From positions 23,394,043 through 23,458,042 of the forward strand of contig OZ023274.1 in assembly GCA_964007475.1 (NCBI GenBank): a stretch of 64,000 nucleotides of DNA. The letters are read 5' to 3'. The stretch comes from Hybos culiciformis (Eukaryota; Arthropoda; Insecta; Diptera; Hybotidae). Both the position numbers and the translations under genes were made by a program. Shown here piece by piece: positions 37,705 through 51,700 of the stretch; positions within the stretch are counted from its first letter, which is position 1, and each line of letters starts with the position of its first letter. The notes beneath the pieces were generated by a model. It was not told the DNA's origin. It ran no database searches and saw nothing but the letters and a program-made list of their open reading frames with translations.

Positions 37705-38194
37705 TTGCTTTTTTTTTTAAATCCATACATAATTTTATGTGTGATTTTTTTCACTTTATGTTGATATCTTTATTTTTTTTTTTTATAAAATTCTTCCTCT
37801 TCTTCTATATCAATTTGAAATGAATATGTTTTGTTAAAAAAAAATAATAATAATTTTATTAAATCTTTGATGTTATTTTTTGTTTTTTTTTTTTATTATT
37901 ATTTTCCAGGACGATAGATTTGGCAAAAAAAAAAAAAAACTAAAGAAATATCATATATCTTTTTAGTGTATTTTTTTTTTTAACAAGAAGTTTCCTACAT
38001 ATAGTTAAAAGTATCTTAAAAATTTTTGGTAAATAAACACTTTGTTTGTAAAAAAAGGTGTCATAAAATTATGTTGTATATATACGTAGCATAAAAATGT
38101 ACCCAAGGAACATATTGATTAAAATTCCTTTAACATAAGATATGTTGTATGTATATATGTGTTTATAGTGTTAAAATATGTTTCACTCAAATAT

Positions 38195-38225
38195 AATTAT
38201 TATTATTATTATTATTATTATTATT
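38195..38225 (+). repeat. (ATT)n microsatellite
   Basis: About ten uninterrupted ATT units. Confidence 0.85.
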
Positions 38226-40001
38226 GTTATAATATTTTAACTATTTTATGTACGTTCGTAAGATTTTATATAGATTTTTCGTGATTTATTTATTCAATTT
38301 AATAAATTTATTATTATATTATGCGTACATTAATAAACATAATATAATTATAATTTATGTTTCAAGTTTTAACAAAATTTCAAAACTTAATAAAATATTT
38401 TTTTATTTTTTGAAAACATTAATGACTATATACCCGTACGTAGTCTGCTTGAAGCGATAGTTGTTTGAAAACCTTATATATTTAGTTCAACAACTATCAA
38501 AGATATTTACTTTAATTTTCTACGATTGAACAAGTTTTACAATAAGTTCGAGAAATTCTCTCTAAGTAATGCAAACGATTGATGATGCCAATTGATTGAA
38601 AATTGTAGAAAAATTTGAGGCATAGAATTCTCATGAATAATATTTCATTACAGTTCCAAATTTACCAAGTATATTTTTATTTAATAATTTTTAATTTTAT
38701 TGAGCATTTTAATAATAACAAATAATTCATTTTGTCATTTGAACGCCTAAAATCTTTTTCTTTATATCTAAAAAAAAATAAATAAATTTCGAATTGAATA
38801 ATATTACATGTATGTAACATTAAATAATTGAACTTACATTTGCCAAATTTTATGTAACCTAAATCAATTCGAATGAAAATTTTGAATGCCAAATAAAAGT
38901 TTTTTTTTTTATTGAAAAAAAATAATGTTATGAGAAAAATTAAAATTTAAAAGATAACGCAATATAGTGTTTTTATTGTTTCATAAAACAGTCAGATTGA
39001 AATTATACGAAAGTTATTTTACATACATGATTATAAGCGTTTATTTTTTGAAATTCATTCAATCTTGCCCAACTGTAACTAACCAGGTTCTGCTTGTATC
39101 TCTATAGGATGCTAATGGTTGTATATGTGTTGTGTAGTATAATATAATGAAAATTTTAATTTGTAAAGTTTTTTTATATTATAATAGAAACTTCAATTGG
39201 ATGTTAAACTCATTTGAAGAAACAACAAGTTTTGCTTTTCCACATTGAAAGTTCAGTTCCTACTGAATTCTAGAAGTTCGTAAAGTTTTAATTCAAATCC
39301 ATTTTTCTTCTTTTTAAGTTCTACAAATGTCCACGAAAATCGTTAAGAGCAAAGTTGGTATATTTAAAAACTAATTTATATATAATCTGCATAGTGTTAA
39401 CAACACCTGCAGAACCAAAATTTTTTACATAAAATCTGCAAAAATAATATTAATGTAATAAAATATCTTTGAACCCAAAAAAAAATTTCTTGCATATAAA
39501 AAAAAACAATTTTTTTATTTCTTTCTAAATTTACGATACAATAATATAAAGTTTTATTGACATTTTGACGGATGCGCATGTATTGGTGTTAAACATGCTT
39601 GATTTACAATGTAATCAACATAAACACTCATTTTGCATAAAATTTATACAAAAAAAAAAAATTCTGAGTTTTCTTATTTTTTTGTTTTAATGTTTTATGC
39701 TTTTCTCGCCTTGCACATAAAAAAAATCAAAACTCTATACAGTATGTGCATAAAAACATTAAACATGTTTTCTGCTAAACAATTTTTGAAGAGAATTTTT
39801 TTTTCTCACAAAAATACTTTAAAGAACACAGAAAAAGAAAAATTAAATTCTCCAGAGAACGGTAGCATTAAATTTTCACACATGCCTTTTTTTTTTTTTA
39901 TCAATATTTAGTTTTTGTTTATTTATTTCTATTTATTTTTTTTTTTTTCATTCATCCATTCAATTTGTTTTAGTTTCCGACAAAAGGAGAATAAAAAAAC
40001 C

Positions 40002-40070
40002 ATGAAAAAAGATAAATTCTTTTATTCACGTTGTTCCATTTTCAGTCACTCACTGCACAATTTTTTCCAG
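40002..40070 (+). CDS. Possible first coding exon (ATG to splice donor), unknown
   Basis: AACCATG opens a 23-codon frame (MKKDKFFYSRCSIF and on) that runs exactly up to CCAG|GTAAGT, a perfect 5' splice donor. The upstream bases AAAAAAACC are a fair insect start context. The segment is short, so it could be chance. A good acceptor (TTTTTTTTCCAG) follows at about 42304, but the sequence after it looks non-coding. It may equally mark an untranslated or non-coding RNA exon. Confidence 0.15.
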
Positions 40071-42831
40071 GTAAGTTTATTTCAGAGAACATAAAAGTAT
40101 CTTCAGCATTTCATTTTCCAAATTTTTCTGTTTTCTGTTTTCACAGAGAAGATACAATTTGAGAAATCTCATATTCAGCAAAAGAGTAATAGAGAAATTG
40201 AAACAAATGAGCTGGAGTATTTTTATTCAGCCCACTTAAAAAGAATGTAATGAAAATGAATTATAAAAAACCGAAAAAGTAAAATAAGAAAAATATTTTA
40301 CATTTTTGAGATATTTATATCTTTTTTTTTTTCTTCTCTATTCGGTTTTTTATTTGGAGTTCTTGTTTTTTTTTGTTTTTAGCAAAATATAAATGAAGTG
40401 AAATTGAAATATTAAATTCAGTAACGTCGTGACTATTAGAATGAAAAGTATAAGTAGTGGGTAAATAAGTATAAAAAAAAAATAATAATTTTTTTTTTGG
40501 CGAAATTATATTGAAAAAAAAAAAACAAAAAAAAATGTTTCTTTCAATGTACATATTATTACAGAAAGTGTAGAAATTTGATAACAAAAATAAAAAAAAT
40601 ATAAATTTAAATTTTGTTACGAATTTTTTTTCTGTGTGATTTTTTTTTTTGTTTACGAAACCACAAAAATGGACTAAAATCAAAAAAATACCCACATATT
40701 TAAAAAAAAAAAAAAACAAATTGTAAGCAATCATTATTTTTATGAATTTCTAATTTTCAATAAAGTATACACGAAATATCCTTAATTTTTCTGGGATCTG
40801 AGGAAAAACGCAAAAAAAAAATTTTTTATGTTTTTCCTGTATATTCAATTTAAAAGCAAAAAATATCAAAACAAAATTTGAAAGCAATAAAATGAAATTT
40901 AATAAATTTAATATCTTTTGAAAAAAAAAAAAATAAAAAATAAAAAACTTTTGACGTTAATTAATAAAAAGAAAAGAATTTATTCTACTGTTAACAAAAT
41001 TTTGAATGTGTAATAATTTTGTTAAAAAAAAAAAATGTAATAGAAATGGAAAAATTAATATGTACTTCTTATCATAAATTTAAATGTTAAAAATTAAATT
41101 AGAAAAACATTTTTAACAAAAAAATAAGTTTAATCAAAGAGTTTAAAACTACGCGCGCAATCTTCGGAAACTACAAAAATTCATCTTGTAAGTTGTTTAT
41201 TTTTTTTTTCTGTTATTGTTGTTTTGAAGTTGTGATAAACAATAAAAGTAACTTGATGAAAATTAATTAAATATATTTTCGTTAATTCTGTCAAAAATTT
41301 AAACAATTTTCAATATTTTTGACAGCGAAAAAAAACATGAAATTATAAAAGCGACTATTTAACAAAAAAAAAACAAATTCTTTTTTGTCATGAAAAATAA
41401 AATTAAAAAACAAAAACAATAAAAAAAAAAAAAAAAAAAAGAAAAAATTTACAAAATTTTTGTAATAATTTCTTGTGTAATTTTACCACAAAAATTATAA
41501 TTGGAAAAAGAATTAAAAAAAAAAAAAACTCAAATTTAAAAATATTTTTCTGTTTATTTATTTATAATTTTTTTTTTTTTTCAACAACAACTTCATTATT
41601 TTGATTTCTTTTCTTTGCACACTTTGCGGTCAAAAAAAAAAAAAAAAAAAAACAAAAAAAAAAACAAAACCAGCAAAATAAAAAGAAAATTATTAAAGAA
41701 ATAATAAAAAAAGCTTAAATAAATAAAATAAAGAAAAATTACATAAATTCATTTTTTTTTTTAAAGAAAAAAAAAAAAACAAATAACGACAAAATTTATT
41801 TGGTTGTCATAAATTTTATTTTTTTTTATGTTGTGCTGCTTTTGTTTTTGTTTTCATATCTTTTTTTTTTTGATTTGAGGCTTTCTTTTTTTAAATTCAC
41901 CATCGGGATTTAAAGAAGAAAAAAAAAAAATTACAAAAAAAAAATATATAAACAATTTATTATTATTTTTTATTAAGTCAAAAAGTGCGAAAATAAAAAT
42001 TACGAAAAAAATTTAAAAAAAAATTATGAAGAAAATGAAGTAAAAAAAGAAATACAAAAATATTATAATTATAATTTAAGTATTTAAAAAAAAAATCAAA
42101 ATAAAATTAATTTCTTTTCTTCCTTAAATTAGAAATTTATCTTTTTTTTTCTCGTTTTGTTTCCTAAATTTTTGGTCCACGCAAAATAAAAATAAACAAT
42201 AATTCATATTTTTATTTTTATGCAAAAAAAAAAATAGAAAAAATAAGGTAATTAAATTATTTAAATACAAAAAAAATAATATTTTCCATTTCCTTTTTTT
42301 TCCAGGCAGAGTAATTAAGAGTTCTGTGATTTATATTTTAGTTTCGTTTTATTTTGTTTTCCCTTCTACTTCTAAAGTGAAATATTTCTTAATTTTTCTT
42401 ATTCCTTTTTTTTTTGTTTTGTTAAATTGTTATTGTTTTTTTTTTTTGCTAAGGGATAATTAAGTTGCCTGCCCCACAGAAAAAAATAAAAATAAAAATA
42501 AAAAATTATATTTTTTATTTGACATTTAAGCATTTGTTGGTCGTTCTTGTGTTTGTGTTGTTATATTTAAATGAATTTTCTTGGGTGATTTTACGACACT
42601 GATAAGTTGACCTTGATTTTTAAGTGATTAATAACACTGTAATTAGAAGGTTGAAGAAAATTCTGCAAAATTTGATGATGGGTAGTCCCATATTTAATCC
42701 ATCGTAAAAAGGGATAATCTAAAAATTTGAATATAAGGCCAGAGGACTGTGGCTGTAGTTTTAAGCAATTATTATTATAGAATATCTATCTCATGGTCAG
42801 AATATAAGCCAATTGGCTTTGACCATTATAA

Positions 42832-42867
42832 TGAATGAATAAATAAATAAATAAATAAATAAACAAA

Positions 42868-42910
<43 letters not shown>

Positions 42911-42911
42911 A
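42832..42911 (+). repeat. (AATA)n microsatellite
   Basis: About twenty AATA-type tetranucleotides over 80 bases, nearly perfect, with single interruptions (TGAA at the start, AAAC near 42860). It is the longest simple repeat in the window. Confidence 0.92.
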
Positions 42912-44751
42912 CATTGATTGAACGATTTAAATAAAAGCTTTGTAAAAAACCTTCAAAAATTGATAAAAGTTTATCATATATTAAGAATTCGTGTAGAAAT
43001 TAAAATATTTATGTTTTTTAATTTTGGTTGTTGAATGCATTCGTTGCACTTTGTCAGAAAAAATTTAATATAATTTCCAACAATTTCTTCAATTTGTCAT
43101 TGACACAACAACATAAATTTCACTTTTCAAAGAATTTTTATAGAATTAATTAAAAAAATTATCTAGTATAATTTAATTTGAAGAGAAAAGCAATTAGATT
43201 TTGACTTTAAGGAATTCTATCTTAAGTATTTTGAAAATTCATGTAAATATCACTCCAAGTTAAAGTATTTTTATTACTTGGGAAAATTTATTTAATTTTT
43301 TTTTTTCTAAAATAACTTAAATAATCGTTATCATTATTATATTCTCAATTTTTGTGGTATATATTATAATAATGGTTACACTTTTGAAAACTTTTATCTT
43401 CCAAGCGAATAGCAATAAAATATAAAAAGAAAAAAGAGAAATTTGTTTTTTTATAAAAAATTCTAAAATAAATAATTTATGAAAAGAAATATCCATAAAA
43501 TGTCTTGTAAAACATTAAAAATTATATCCAATATCTTGTCATTAGCGTCCTTGTAACATAACTTTAAGTTGTAAAAAAAATATTTTTTGAAATAAAAAGG
43601 ATTTTTTTTTTTTTTCTTTTTTTTTTTTAATAAAAAATCTTTTATTTTTTATTTTTTAAACTTATATATATATATATTTTTAATGCACCCTCAGGAAATG
43701 CTTTTCATTCACAAAATTGTAATAAAAAAAAAAAAAAACGAAAAATGAATTTTTTGTCAGCTCAATACAATAAGCTCTATGTTTCTTCAGGGAATTGAAA
43801 AATTATCCTATGAAACTGTTATCATAAAAAAGGAACAAACTTTTGACAAAAAAGAAAAAAAATAAAAATAAAAAATTCTTGGCAGTCAGGCAGCCAGCAA
43901 CAAAAGCAATTCACTTTAATGGCCCCACAATAATAACACCTTCTCTCAAGTGTGTTTACGAAATGAATAATTTTCTTGTTTTACTTTCATTTTTGTTTTT
44001 TGTTTGAGGGTGGTGGGTAGTAGTAGGTGCTTTTAAAATTATGTCTGTTGGTGGTTCAAATTATATACATAAATTTATGTTATTCTCTTGCATAACTGAA
44101 CTGTCATAAGGCTTGCATAAAACATTATGTTTTAATAATAATGATTTTTTTTTTATATTTTTATATAAAAATGATTTTTTCATGAAAAATCAAAGAAAAA
44201 TGTTACATGTTGAAAGCTTTATCAATGATGGAACGGTGAAAAGATAAAAAGTGAGTTCAAAATTTTTAAATACCTATAATTTGATGTTTCTAATTGTCAC
44301 AAAAATGTTAAAAGTGAAATAGTTAGTTAGTACAACATGATTAAGTATAACCAGCAAATTTTTTTTGGCGTGGTCACAGTGAATGGTAATGTTATTTTTT
44401 CTTCTAATTTACTTCACTTGTCATAAGTCAATTATCACAATTAAGTACCGTACTTAGTTATTGTCAATTGTTTGGAAAGTTCATTTTTTTCTATTCATTT
44501 TTAAATTCAATTATTTTATTTAATATTTTTGAAGAAAAAAAAAAATAGTGATAAACATTATTTTTTAAAATTATAATTGTTTCACTGAAAAAAATTTTTT
44601 TTTTTAAGTATCCAAAAAAAAAACATGTATATTTATTTAGTCACACGCAAAATGCTACGTTCAACAATTCCGAATTCTTTTTTGAACTTAAAATTTAAAT
44701 ATTTTATCATTAATATTTTTGATTTAACTATTTTGACTATTTTTTTTCTGA

Positions 44752-44947
44752 ACTAAAATACAATTTGGTGTTGTTTAATTTGACTGTATTTCTGTTTGAC
44801 TGTAATTTCATTCGACTAACCACTTACCCTTTTTACGAATTTGATTTTAAAAAATACAATAAATGGCATTCAAATATACTTACAGTCAAATGTAGTCAAG
44901 TTCCAGTCAAATGAAATACAGTTAAATTTATCCAAAACTACATTTTG
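44752..44947. repeat. Decayed inverted repeat with TTTGACTG words
   Basis: The left arm TTTAATTTGACTGTATTTC..TTTGACTG (about 44774-44802) is mirrored by the right arm CAGTCAAATGAAATACAGTTAAATT (about 44904-44928). TTTGACTG or CAGTCAAA recurs further outside and inside. It is an old miniature foldback-like element with internal repeats. No flanking duplication was identified. Confidence 0.5.
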
Positions 44948-45651
44948 ACAATAATGTTTTAAGTCTTCATGGCATTAAGCATCTAAGTCTTTAAAACCTT
45001 TTTTTGTTTCCAACTACTCATTGTTTCTTTCAGTGTCGTTTCTAGAATTTTATTTTCAGTTAAAAACTTAAATAAAAAAAATTCTATTAATTTTTGAAAA
45101 AAAAAAATATAATTTTGTTGTCAAAGTTTTTTTTTTTTTTAATTTTAATTTGACATTTTATTTTCTTGAATGAATAACAAAAGTAAATAAAAAAAATAAA
45201 AATGATGTTTACAAAAATATAAAATTGTAGAAAAGAAAAAAAAATTATCGTACCTACTCACTTATTATGTATTTGTAAATGACATTTGATGACAGGTTAA
45301 TTTTAATTTTGTTCGTAAATTATTCAGGTAAAAAAAATTATATTTTTCAGTTTTTTTTTTTTTTTTAACAAAATCATCGTTTGTCTATAAATTCTCTTTA
45401 AAATACAAATATTTATGTTAGAAATTATATTTAAATGAAAATAAAAATAAAAATTTAAAATTAAATTAACACTTTTTAAGAAAATTATGTTTTTTTTTTG
45501 TTTTAACTTTTTACACAAAAAAAATTTATGACAAAATTTTAAGATGAAAATATAAGAAAAAAAATTAAAAACTTGTAAATTAAATTTTATACTTTTTCCA
45601 TATTCAAATATTTTCTTAGTGCACTAAAAAAAAAAAAAAAAAATTGGGAAG

Positions 45652-45699
45652 AGATGGCATACTTTTTCAAATATATTAAATTTTGAATATATGCCATCT
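45652..45699. repeat. Hairpin with 10 bp perfect outer stem
   Basis: AGATGGCATA at 45652 pairs with TATGCCATCT ending at 45699, and TTCAAA/TTTGAA forms an inner stem. It follows a poly-A run. This may be a tiny foldback or an RNA hairpin. Confidence 0.5.
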
Positions 45700-45927
45700 T
45701 CTATTTTAACTGAGCCTATCCCCAAACATTTAAGCTTATTAATAAGAGCGTAAATTCCTGTAGAAGAACTGAATTAGACATTATGTGTCATCTTGCATTT
45801 AGTATTGAATACGATAAGAACTCATCGTTTGTAATGTTTTTCTAGCGAATAATAAATTACAAAATGAGTTTCTGATATTTTATTTGAATCATACTACATT
45901 CTAAGTATATTAAAAAGCAAAAGTACG

Positions 45928-46025
45928 AGATATTTTTCCTTGCTCTGACAAGTAGTTGAATTTGATCTTTATACGTAGCAAGAGACATCCAGAATTTATT
46001 GCTGAAGCAGCTATCTGTTTTTTTT
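45928..46025 (+). repeat. Member of a dispersed low-copy repeat family
   Basis: TATTTTTCCTTGCTCTGACA, then AGTAGTTGAATTTGATC and GCTGAAGCAGCTATCTG match, in order, the copy at 17925-18040 with divergence. Confidence 0.35.
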
Positions 46026-48711
46026 TGTGTGCTGTGAGTTCTTGACATCAAAATTAAATGACTTGAAAATAATTTTCTTTATATATAATTTTCCTATTTT
46101 TTTTTTGTTTTTGTTTTTTTTCGTATTTGATGTACAAACATGGTTATGCTTACTTCTTGTTTGTACTATATATGCTATTGTATACAATGTATCTTTCTAT
46201 GTTTTAGATTTAGTCTAAAGCAATAAAAAAAAAAAAACAAAAAAAAAAAACAAATAAGTAATTTTGTTTTTTTGGTGACTAATTTGAAAAAGTTAATGGT
46301 TCAAATCATTTTCAAATGAATAAAAAAAAACAAAAAAAGAAGAAATTTACATATAAATGTATGTATGTATGTAAAAACCTCGACAAAATACATAAATACA
46401 AGCATATTACAGCATATATAGGTTTCTTTCCAAAAATAAATAAAATATAAAAAAGAACAAGTGAATCAGAGAGAGAAAAATAATTTAAATTTCATTCATA
46501 ACAGAAATTTTTCTTTTATATTTAGCTTTAGATAATTAAAAAAATTATATAAAAAATATAGAAATTCTTTTTTTTTGTTTTTTAATGAATTAAATAAACG
46601 CATAAAAATTTTTTTCTCAAGAAATTGACAAAATATGAAAATTTGTAAAGAAAAAGTTCAAAAATGTTTGTGACCCCCAACTCTAGGAAAAAAAAAAACA
46701 TAAAAATGTTTGCAATTTGAAAAATATTGTTCTTAATGAACTTCCTGATATTATTTTTTATGCTTGTTTGTATATACTGTATATACAACATACATATTTT
46801 GTATAATATTAGATAGATGCTTCTGATTAATTGTCAAAATAAATAAGAGAATGTGCAAAACAAAAAGTTATTTATTTAAAATTAAGAAAAAAAAAAAATT
46901 ATTTAATTAATCCTTTTTATTTTTCCCGGAGTTATTAGAAAAGTATATTTGGAATTTAGAAATCTTAGGTTTGTGTTCATTGCTATGGAAATTGAGAAGA
47001 AAACCCCTAGAAAGTTGACATAAAGTTAGAAGAAGAACGAAGGATTGGAATGAACGTCCATCTCCGATCATAAAAAAAATATCAAGGCCATTATATATTA
47101 TTTAAGTACTTAAGTCCTCCAGTAAAATTTACAAAATTAATTTTCTCTTTTTCACATTTAAATGAAAAAAGAAAAAAAAAAGAAAAGAAAATTTAATTTT
47201 GTTTCCTATTTATAGATTTTCCTGAATGACCTTTTTTTTGTACCCCTCTTCCTCTATAACTGTGGCATTTCAATAAAATATTGTGCAAATTTTATTCGTT
47301 TAGCAAAAAAAAATATATATTTTTTTTATTGTATACATTTTTCCTTTATATAAATATATATTTATTTAATCCTTTTTCTTTCGTGAGAAAATTTAATTAA
47401 TTTATTACGGTTTTTTTTTTGTCTTTTCCCTTATTTATATTATACATATATTTTGAAAATAAGGATATAAGTATTTTTATATAAATTTATTTATTTTTTT
47501 TTTTTTTGTTCTAAATTATCGGAAAAAGGATAAATAAGGAAAGAAAATGAATTGATAAAATTTTAAACATTTCATTATTTTCCCAGTGAACTGACTAATG
47601 TCCAAAACATGGTATAACAAAGAATTTGAGGACATAATAAAAATCTTCATTTTGTATTATTTTTTAATAAATAGAAGAGTTTGTTAGGAATTGATTTTTG
47701 TTTTTATTTTTTTTCAAGTAAACTTATGTTTGAACCATGTTACACTAGAGGCGAAAAGATTTATGCAGTAGACGAATTGTATTTAAGTATTTTAAAAAGA
47801 GGGAGCGAAATATGTATTAGTTGTAAGCATTTAGGATGTTATTAAAAAAAACCAAAATGAGGAAGCGAAATGAAAATCTTAGTTAACAAAAAACAATAAA
47901 AAATGTTTCAATTTTCTTTTAATGGTAAATTTAGTTCCAAGTCATCAAATTGCTGAAAAATTATCTCATCAAAAGCATTTCAAAAAAAATGTGAAATTTC
48001 TTTTTTTCCTACTAACTATTCGTTACGACGCCAACAACACATTTATAGTACACCATCACAGAAAATTAAAAAATGCGGCAAAACAAACCTTTCATGTATA
48101 TTTCAATTTCAACAACCATATGATTTCGAGTTCTTCTGATGCAGAGAATAGTATTTTGTATACACAAAATATAAAAATACAATTCCATTAAAACATATAT
48201 ATATTTTAATGAGGTCACACAGATCTGTGTCATCATCATTGTTGTAATTGAACTATCAGATATTACAAAATCTTGGTGAACAACGTGATGATAAAAATAG
48301 TATTTCGTTCAATTATAATTAAAATTATTAAAAAAAAAACATTATTTCTTTGGCTTGAATTTTATACATACTTTTTTAATAATGATTACTCAACATTAAT
48401 TTAATTTTTTATTAAAACAATTCGATTTTTCTTTTTTGTTTTTTTTTGGACCATTATGACCTTAAGTTGTCAAAATATTATATTGAGAAAATTACCAAAA
48501 AAAAATTAATATGTGTAGATAGATAGTACTTTTTTAGTATTTTAAAAAACAAAAGAATAAAAAAAACTAAAATATTTTCTAATGAAAACCATAAAAGAAA
48601 ATTGTCTGAATTTGAATTTTGCCCATGACCTTTTTCTTTAAATATTTAGTATTAAAATAAATTTTTGGAATGGAAAATACTAGTCACTTGTTTTATGTAT
48701 TAAGTTTTTCA

Positions 48712-48740
48712 TTCTTCTTCTACTTCTTCTTCTTCTTCTA
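48712..48740 (+). repeat. (TTC)n microsatellite
   Basis: Nine TTC-type triplets with one TAC interruption. Confidence 0.8.
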
Positions 48741-51700
48741 TGTTTTTACTTCATCTCTGGATTTTATTTTATTATTCCTAACTACATAATATTATATTCG
48801 GCTATCTCTGTATTTTCATTTTGTCTGCAAAAAGTCCCATGGTTAAAATAAAAATGTAAATGAAAATGAAAAATTGGAAAAAAAGAAGTAGAAAATATTA
48901 ATATAAATCTCAAGTTTTATATCTAAATAAAGTGTCCTTACAGCAAAAAAAAAAAAAGAAAAAAAAACTTTTCTGTCTTATTATTCCAGGACTAAAAAAA
49001 AAAAAAAACAAATAATAAAAAGTTAAAATATCTTTAAAATTTAGTTATAGGCTAAATTTAAGGAATTTTCAAGGAAATAGAAAATAAAAAATATGTACAT
49101 AGGAAAAATATTTTGAATTTTTTCATCAATTCCCAAATATTTGTCTGTCGTTTTAGCGAGTTGTATGTTGAAAAATAAATAAGGAAACATAGAAATAAAA
49201 GAAAAAAAATAAGCATATTTTTTTAGGTCAAGAAAATATAAAGAATTTTCATATGAACTGGGTGTGATGATAAAAATTATTGATTTTAGAGAAAAAAAAA
49301 TTTACTTTTCACAATTTGAAAAAACTTGACTTACTTTAAATCTGTTTTTAAAATTAAAATCATAAACTGTCTTAAATTATGACTGAAACCTATAGTTAAT
49401 AGTTATTCTAAAAGATTCAAGATATTACTCTTTTCTTTCGAACGTATGAAAACAAGTTACAACAATTTTTACAAGAAGTATGTACTTACCTAAAATACCT
49501 TAGCTTAGAAAACCTAACGATTTATATATGCAATAAATATTATATTATAATCAGATAATCAGAACTTTATTTAGGAGACAGAAATTGTTATTAAATAATT
49601 GAATCATCAATTTTATTACAATATTTTTCTATATATGTTTACAAAAAAAATAAATAAATAGTTGCTTACTAGATGTACTGTATATAATAATGTAAGTATA
49701 GGTACTTATTATTTTACAAAGTAAAATATGAAACATAAAATTTACACTATTATACTTATAGTATTGTTTATTCGTGAAAATTTAAATAATTTCTTGTTTT
49801 TCATATAAATAATTGATTTATGATTATTTTTCTTGCATGTTATATTATTTAGTTATTTTTATACGTTGTTATATTGTACTTGGTGTTTATATTAACTATA
49901 TTATTATTGGGAAGACAAAAATTAATAATTTTGTATTCTATATAAGTATCTTCAATTTATGGGTTAATGGCCTGTCCTATGATCATATTAAAATTAATAT
50001 ATAGACACTGCTGCTATCATCAACTTTAATTTCACCCTAAACATAAACACTAACTATACATAAATTACTTTATATTTGAAATTGTGTGTAGAAATTCACC
50101 AAAAAATTATAATAGAAGATAGAAGATAGCAGTGATATCATTTTGTAATCATATCATTCATAAATAATGAATAAAGTAACATAAAACTATAAATTTAATG
50201 AAGTTATAACAATATATACTTTAATATTCAAGAACATGATCTAAAAATAGATTAATTAATATTATGTAGGCTAGAGTTATTCATTTCTATCGATTTAATC
50301 ATTCAGAACTAAAGTGTATAATAAATTTAATTTCTGGCCGGTCAATTAATCTAAGCACGACCAAGCTAAAAACAATCGTATGTTATTATAGGTCCTAAAA
50401 AACCATAATAAAAAAATAATCAAAAATAATCCAAAAAAGAATATGGAAGTTTATGATAGAATCTATTGCAAAAGAAATTAATGTCTAATATTTAGTACAT
50501 GGTATATTTTAGCGAATTATACACCGAAAACATAAATATACAATTTTCCACCACAACTTATATTATTTTTGTTTAAACAAAAAAAAAAATAAAATTTAAA
50601 TATTTTTATAAATCACATCCCATCAGTTTTCGTCCTGGAGACTTTTATCTTATAATGATCGAAAAAAAAAAAAAAACATAAAGCTGAGTATTTATATAAA
50701 AAAAAATTATTCTAATGGGAATTATTATATAAATAAATACCAAAATAATATTTTTTTTTCATATAAACTTGGCGAATTATACTCTTATGGTATTGACTTT
50801 GAAAATTTGCTCGTAACTCTCGTATTTTTTCCTATATATTGGATATCATTTTTTTTCCTATTTTTTTTTTTTTTATTCGCATCAAGGAATGAGTTGTGTT
50901 TTTGTGGCGCTCATTAAATATTAATGGGATGTTATTTTTTATTTTCATGGACTTTTTTTTTGTTTTTATGCTTGCTTATGCTGTATAGTACATATATACA
51001 GAACTATGTGTGAATGAAAATAAAATTATTTAAGATTTTTTTTTTTCATTTTCATTTTTCCGTTTTGGTTTTTAGTTGTAGATTTCTTGTTTTTTTTTTT
51101 TTTTTTTGCAGCAATTTAAGGACTCATTTTCTGGTTGTTTTATTTTCAAATAAGATAAGAGATTTTTTTGTTTTTAGAATACTAAATTTTATATTTTTTA
51201 ACATATAAGAATTTTTTTTTTATTATGCTGCTAAAATGTTAGTTGTTGGTTTATTTTTTTTTATTTATATATATATTTTTTGTATATATACACATGTATA
51301 TATGTTTTGTTTTGGTTTTAGGGCATAATGTTGTTAGAAGAATATTTTTATTTATATTTATTTATTTATTTATTTTTGCTTATTTTCCTTTATAATATGT
51401 ATTTGTATTTATTTTATTTTATTTTTTTTTGTTGCTGTTGAATAAATTTTTCATCATAATACTTGACAAAAGTGAAGAGTTTTTCAACTCTAAGCTTTTT
51501 CTATTTTTAATATTTTTTTTTCTTGTATCTCTTTAGCCAAAATGATGAAAAATCTTTTAGTTTTGGTGAATTTATTCAAAAAAAAAAAATAAACAGAAAA
51601 ACAAAAATAAAATAAATTTTCCTAAATTTTGGTTAGTTAAGAACTATACACTGTATATATGTATATAAATATATAAAAAAGCGAACAAATTATATATACA

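Larger units (their letters stand above)
35943..42400. other. Non-coding stretch, homopolymer-dense from 40.3 kb
   Basis: No established gene. From about 40300 to 42500 the DNA is an almost continuous alternation of A and T runs, with pure A runs of about 20 at 41421-41440 and 41632-41652. Long F/K/N-only open frames here, such as 40315-40734 minus and 37467-37823 plus, are translations of poly-A/T. Confidence 0.6.

Noticed and set aside
37467..37823. Plus-strand open frame of 118 codons
   Set aside because: Low-complexity translation of poly-T and an ATT microsatellite.
40315..40734. Long minus-strand open frame of 139 codons
   Set aside because: It is mostly F/K/N/I from A and T runs, with no splice or start context.
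45857..46051. Minus-strand frame with a protein-like stretch (FWMSLATYKDQIQLLVRAR)
   Set aside because: It overlaps a member of the dispersed repeat family and has no splice or start support.
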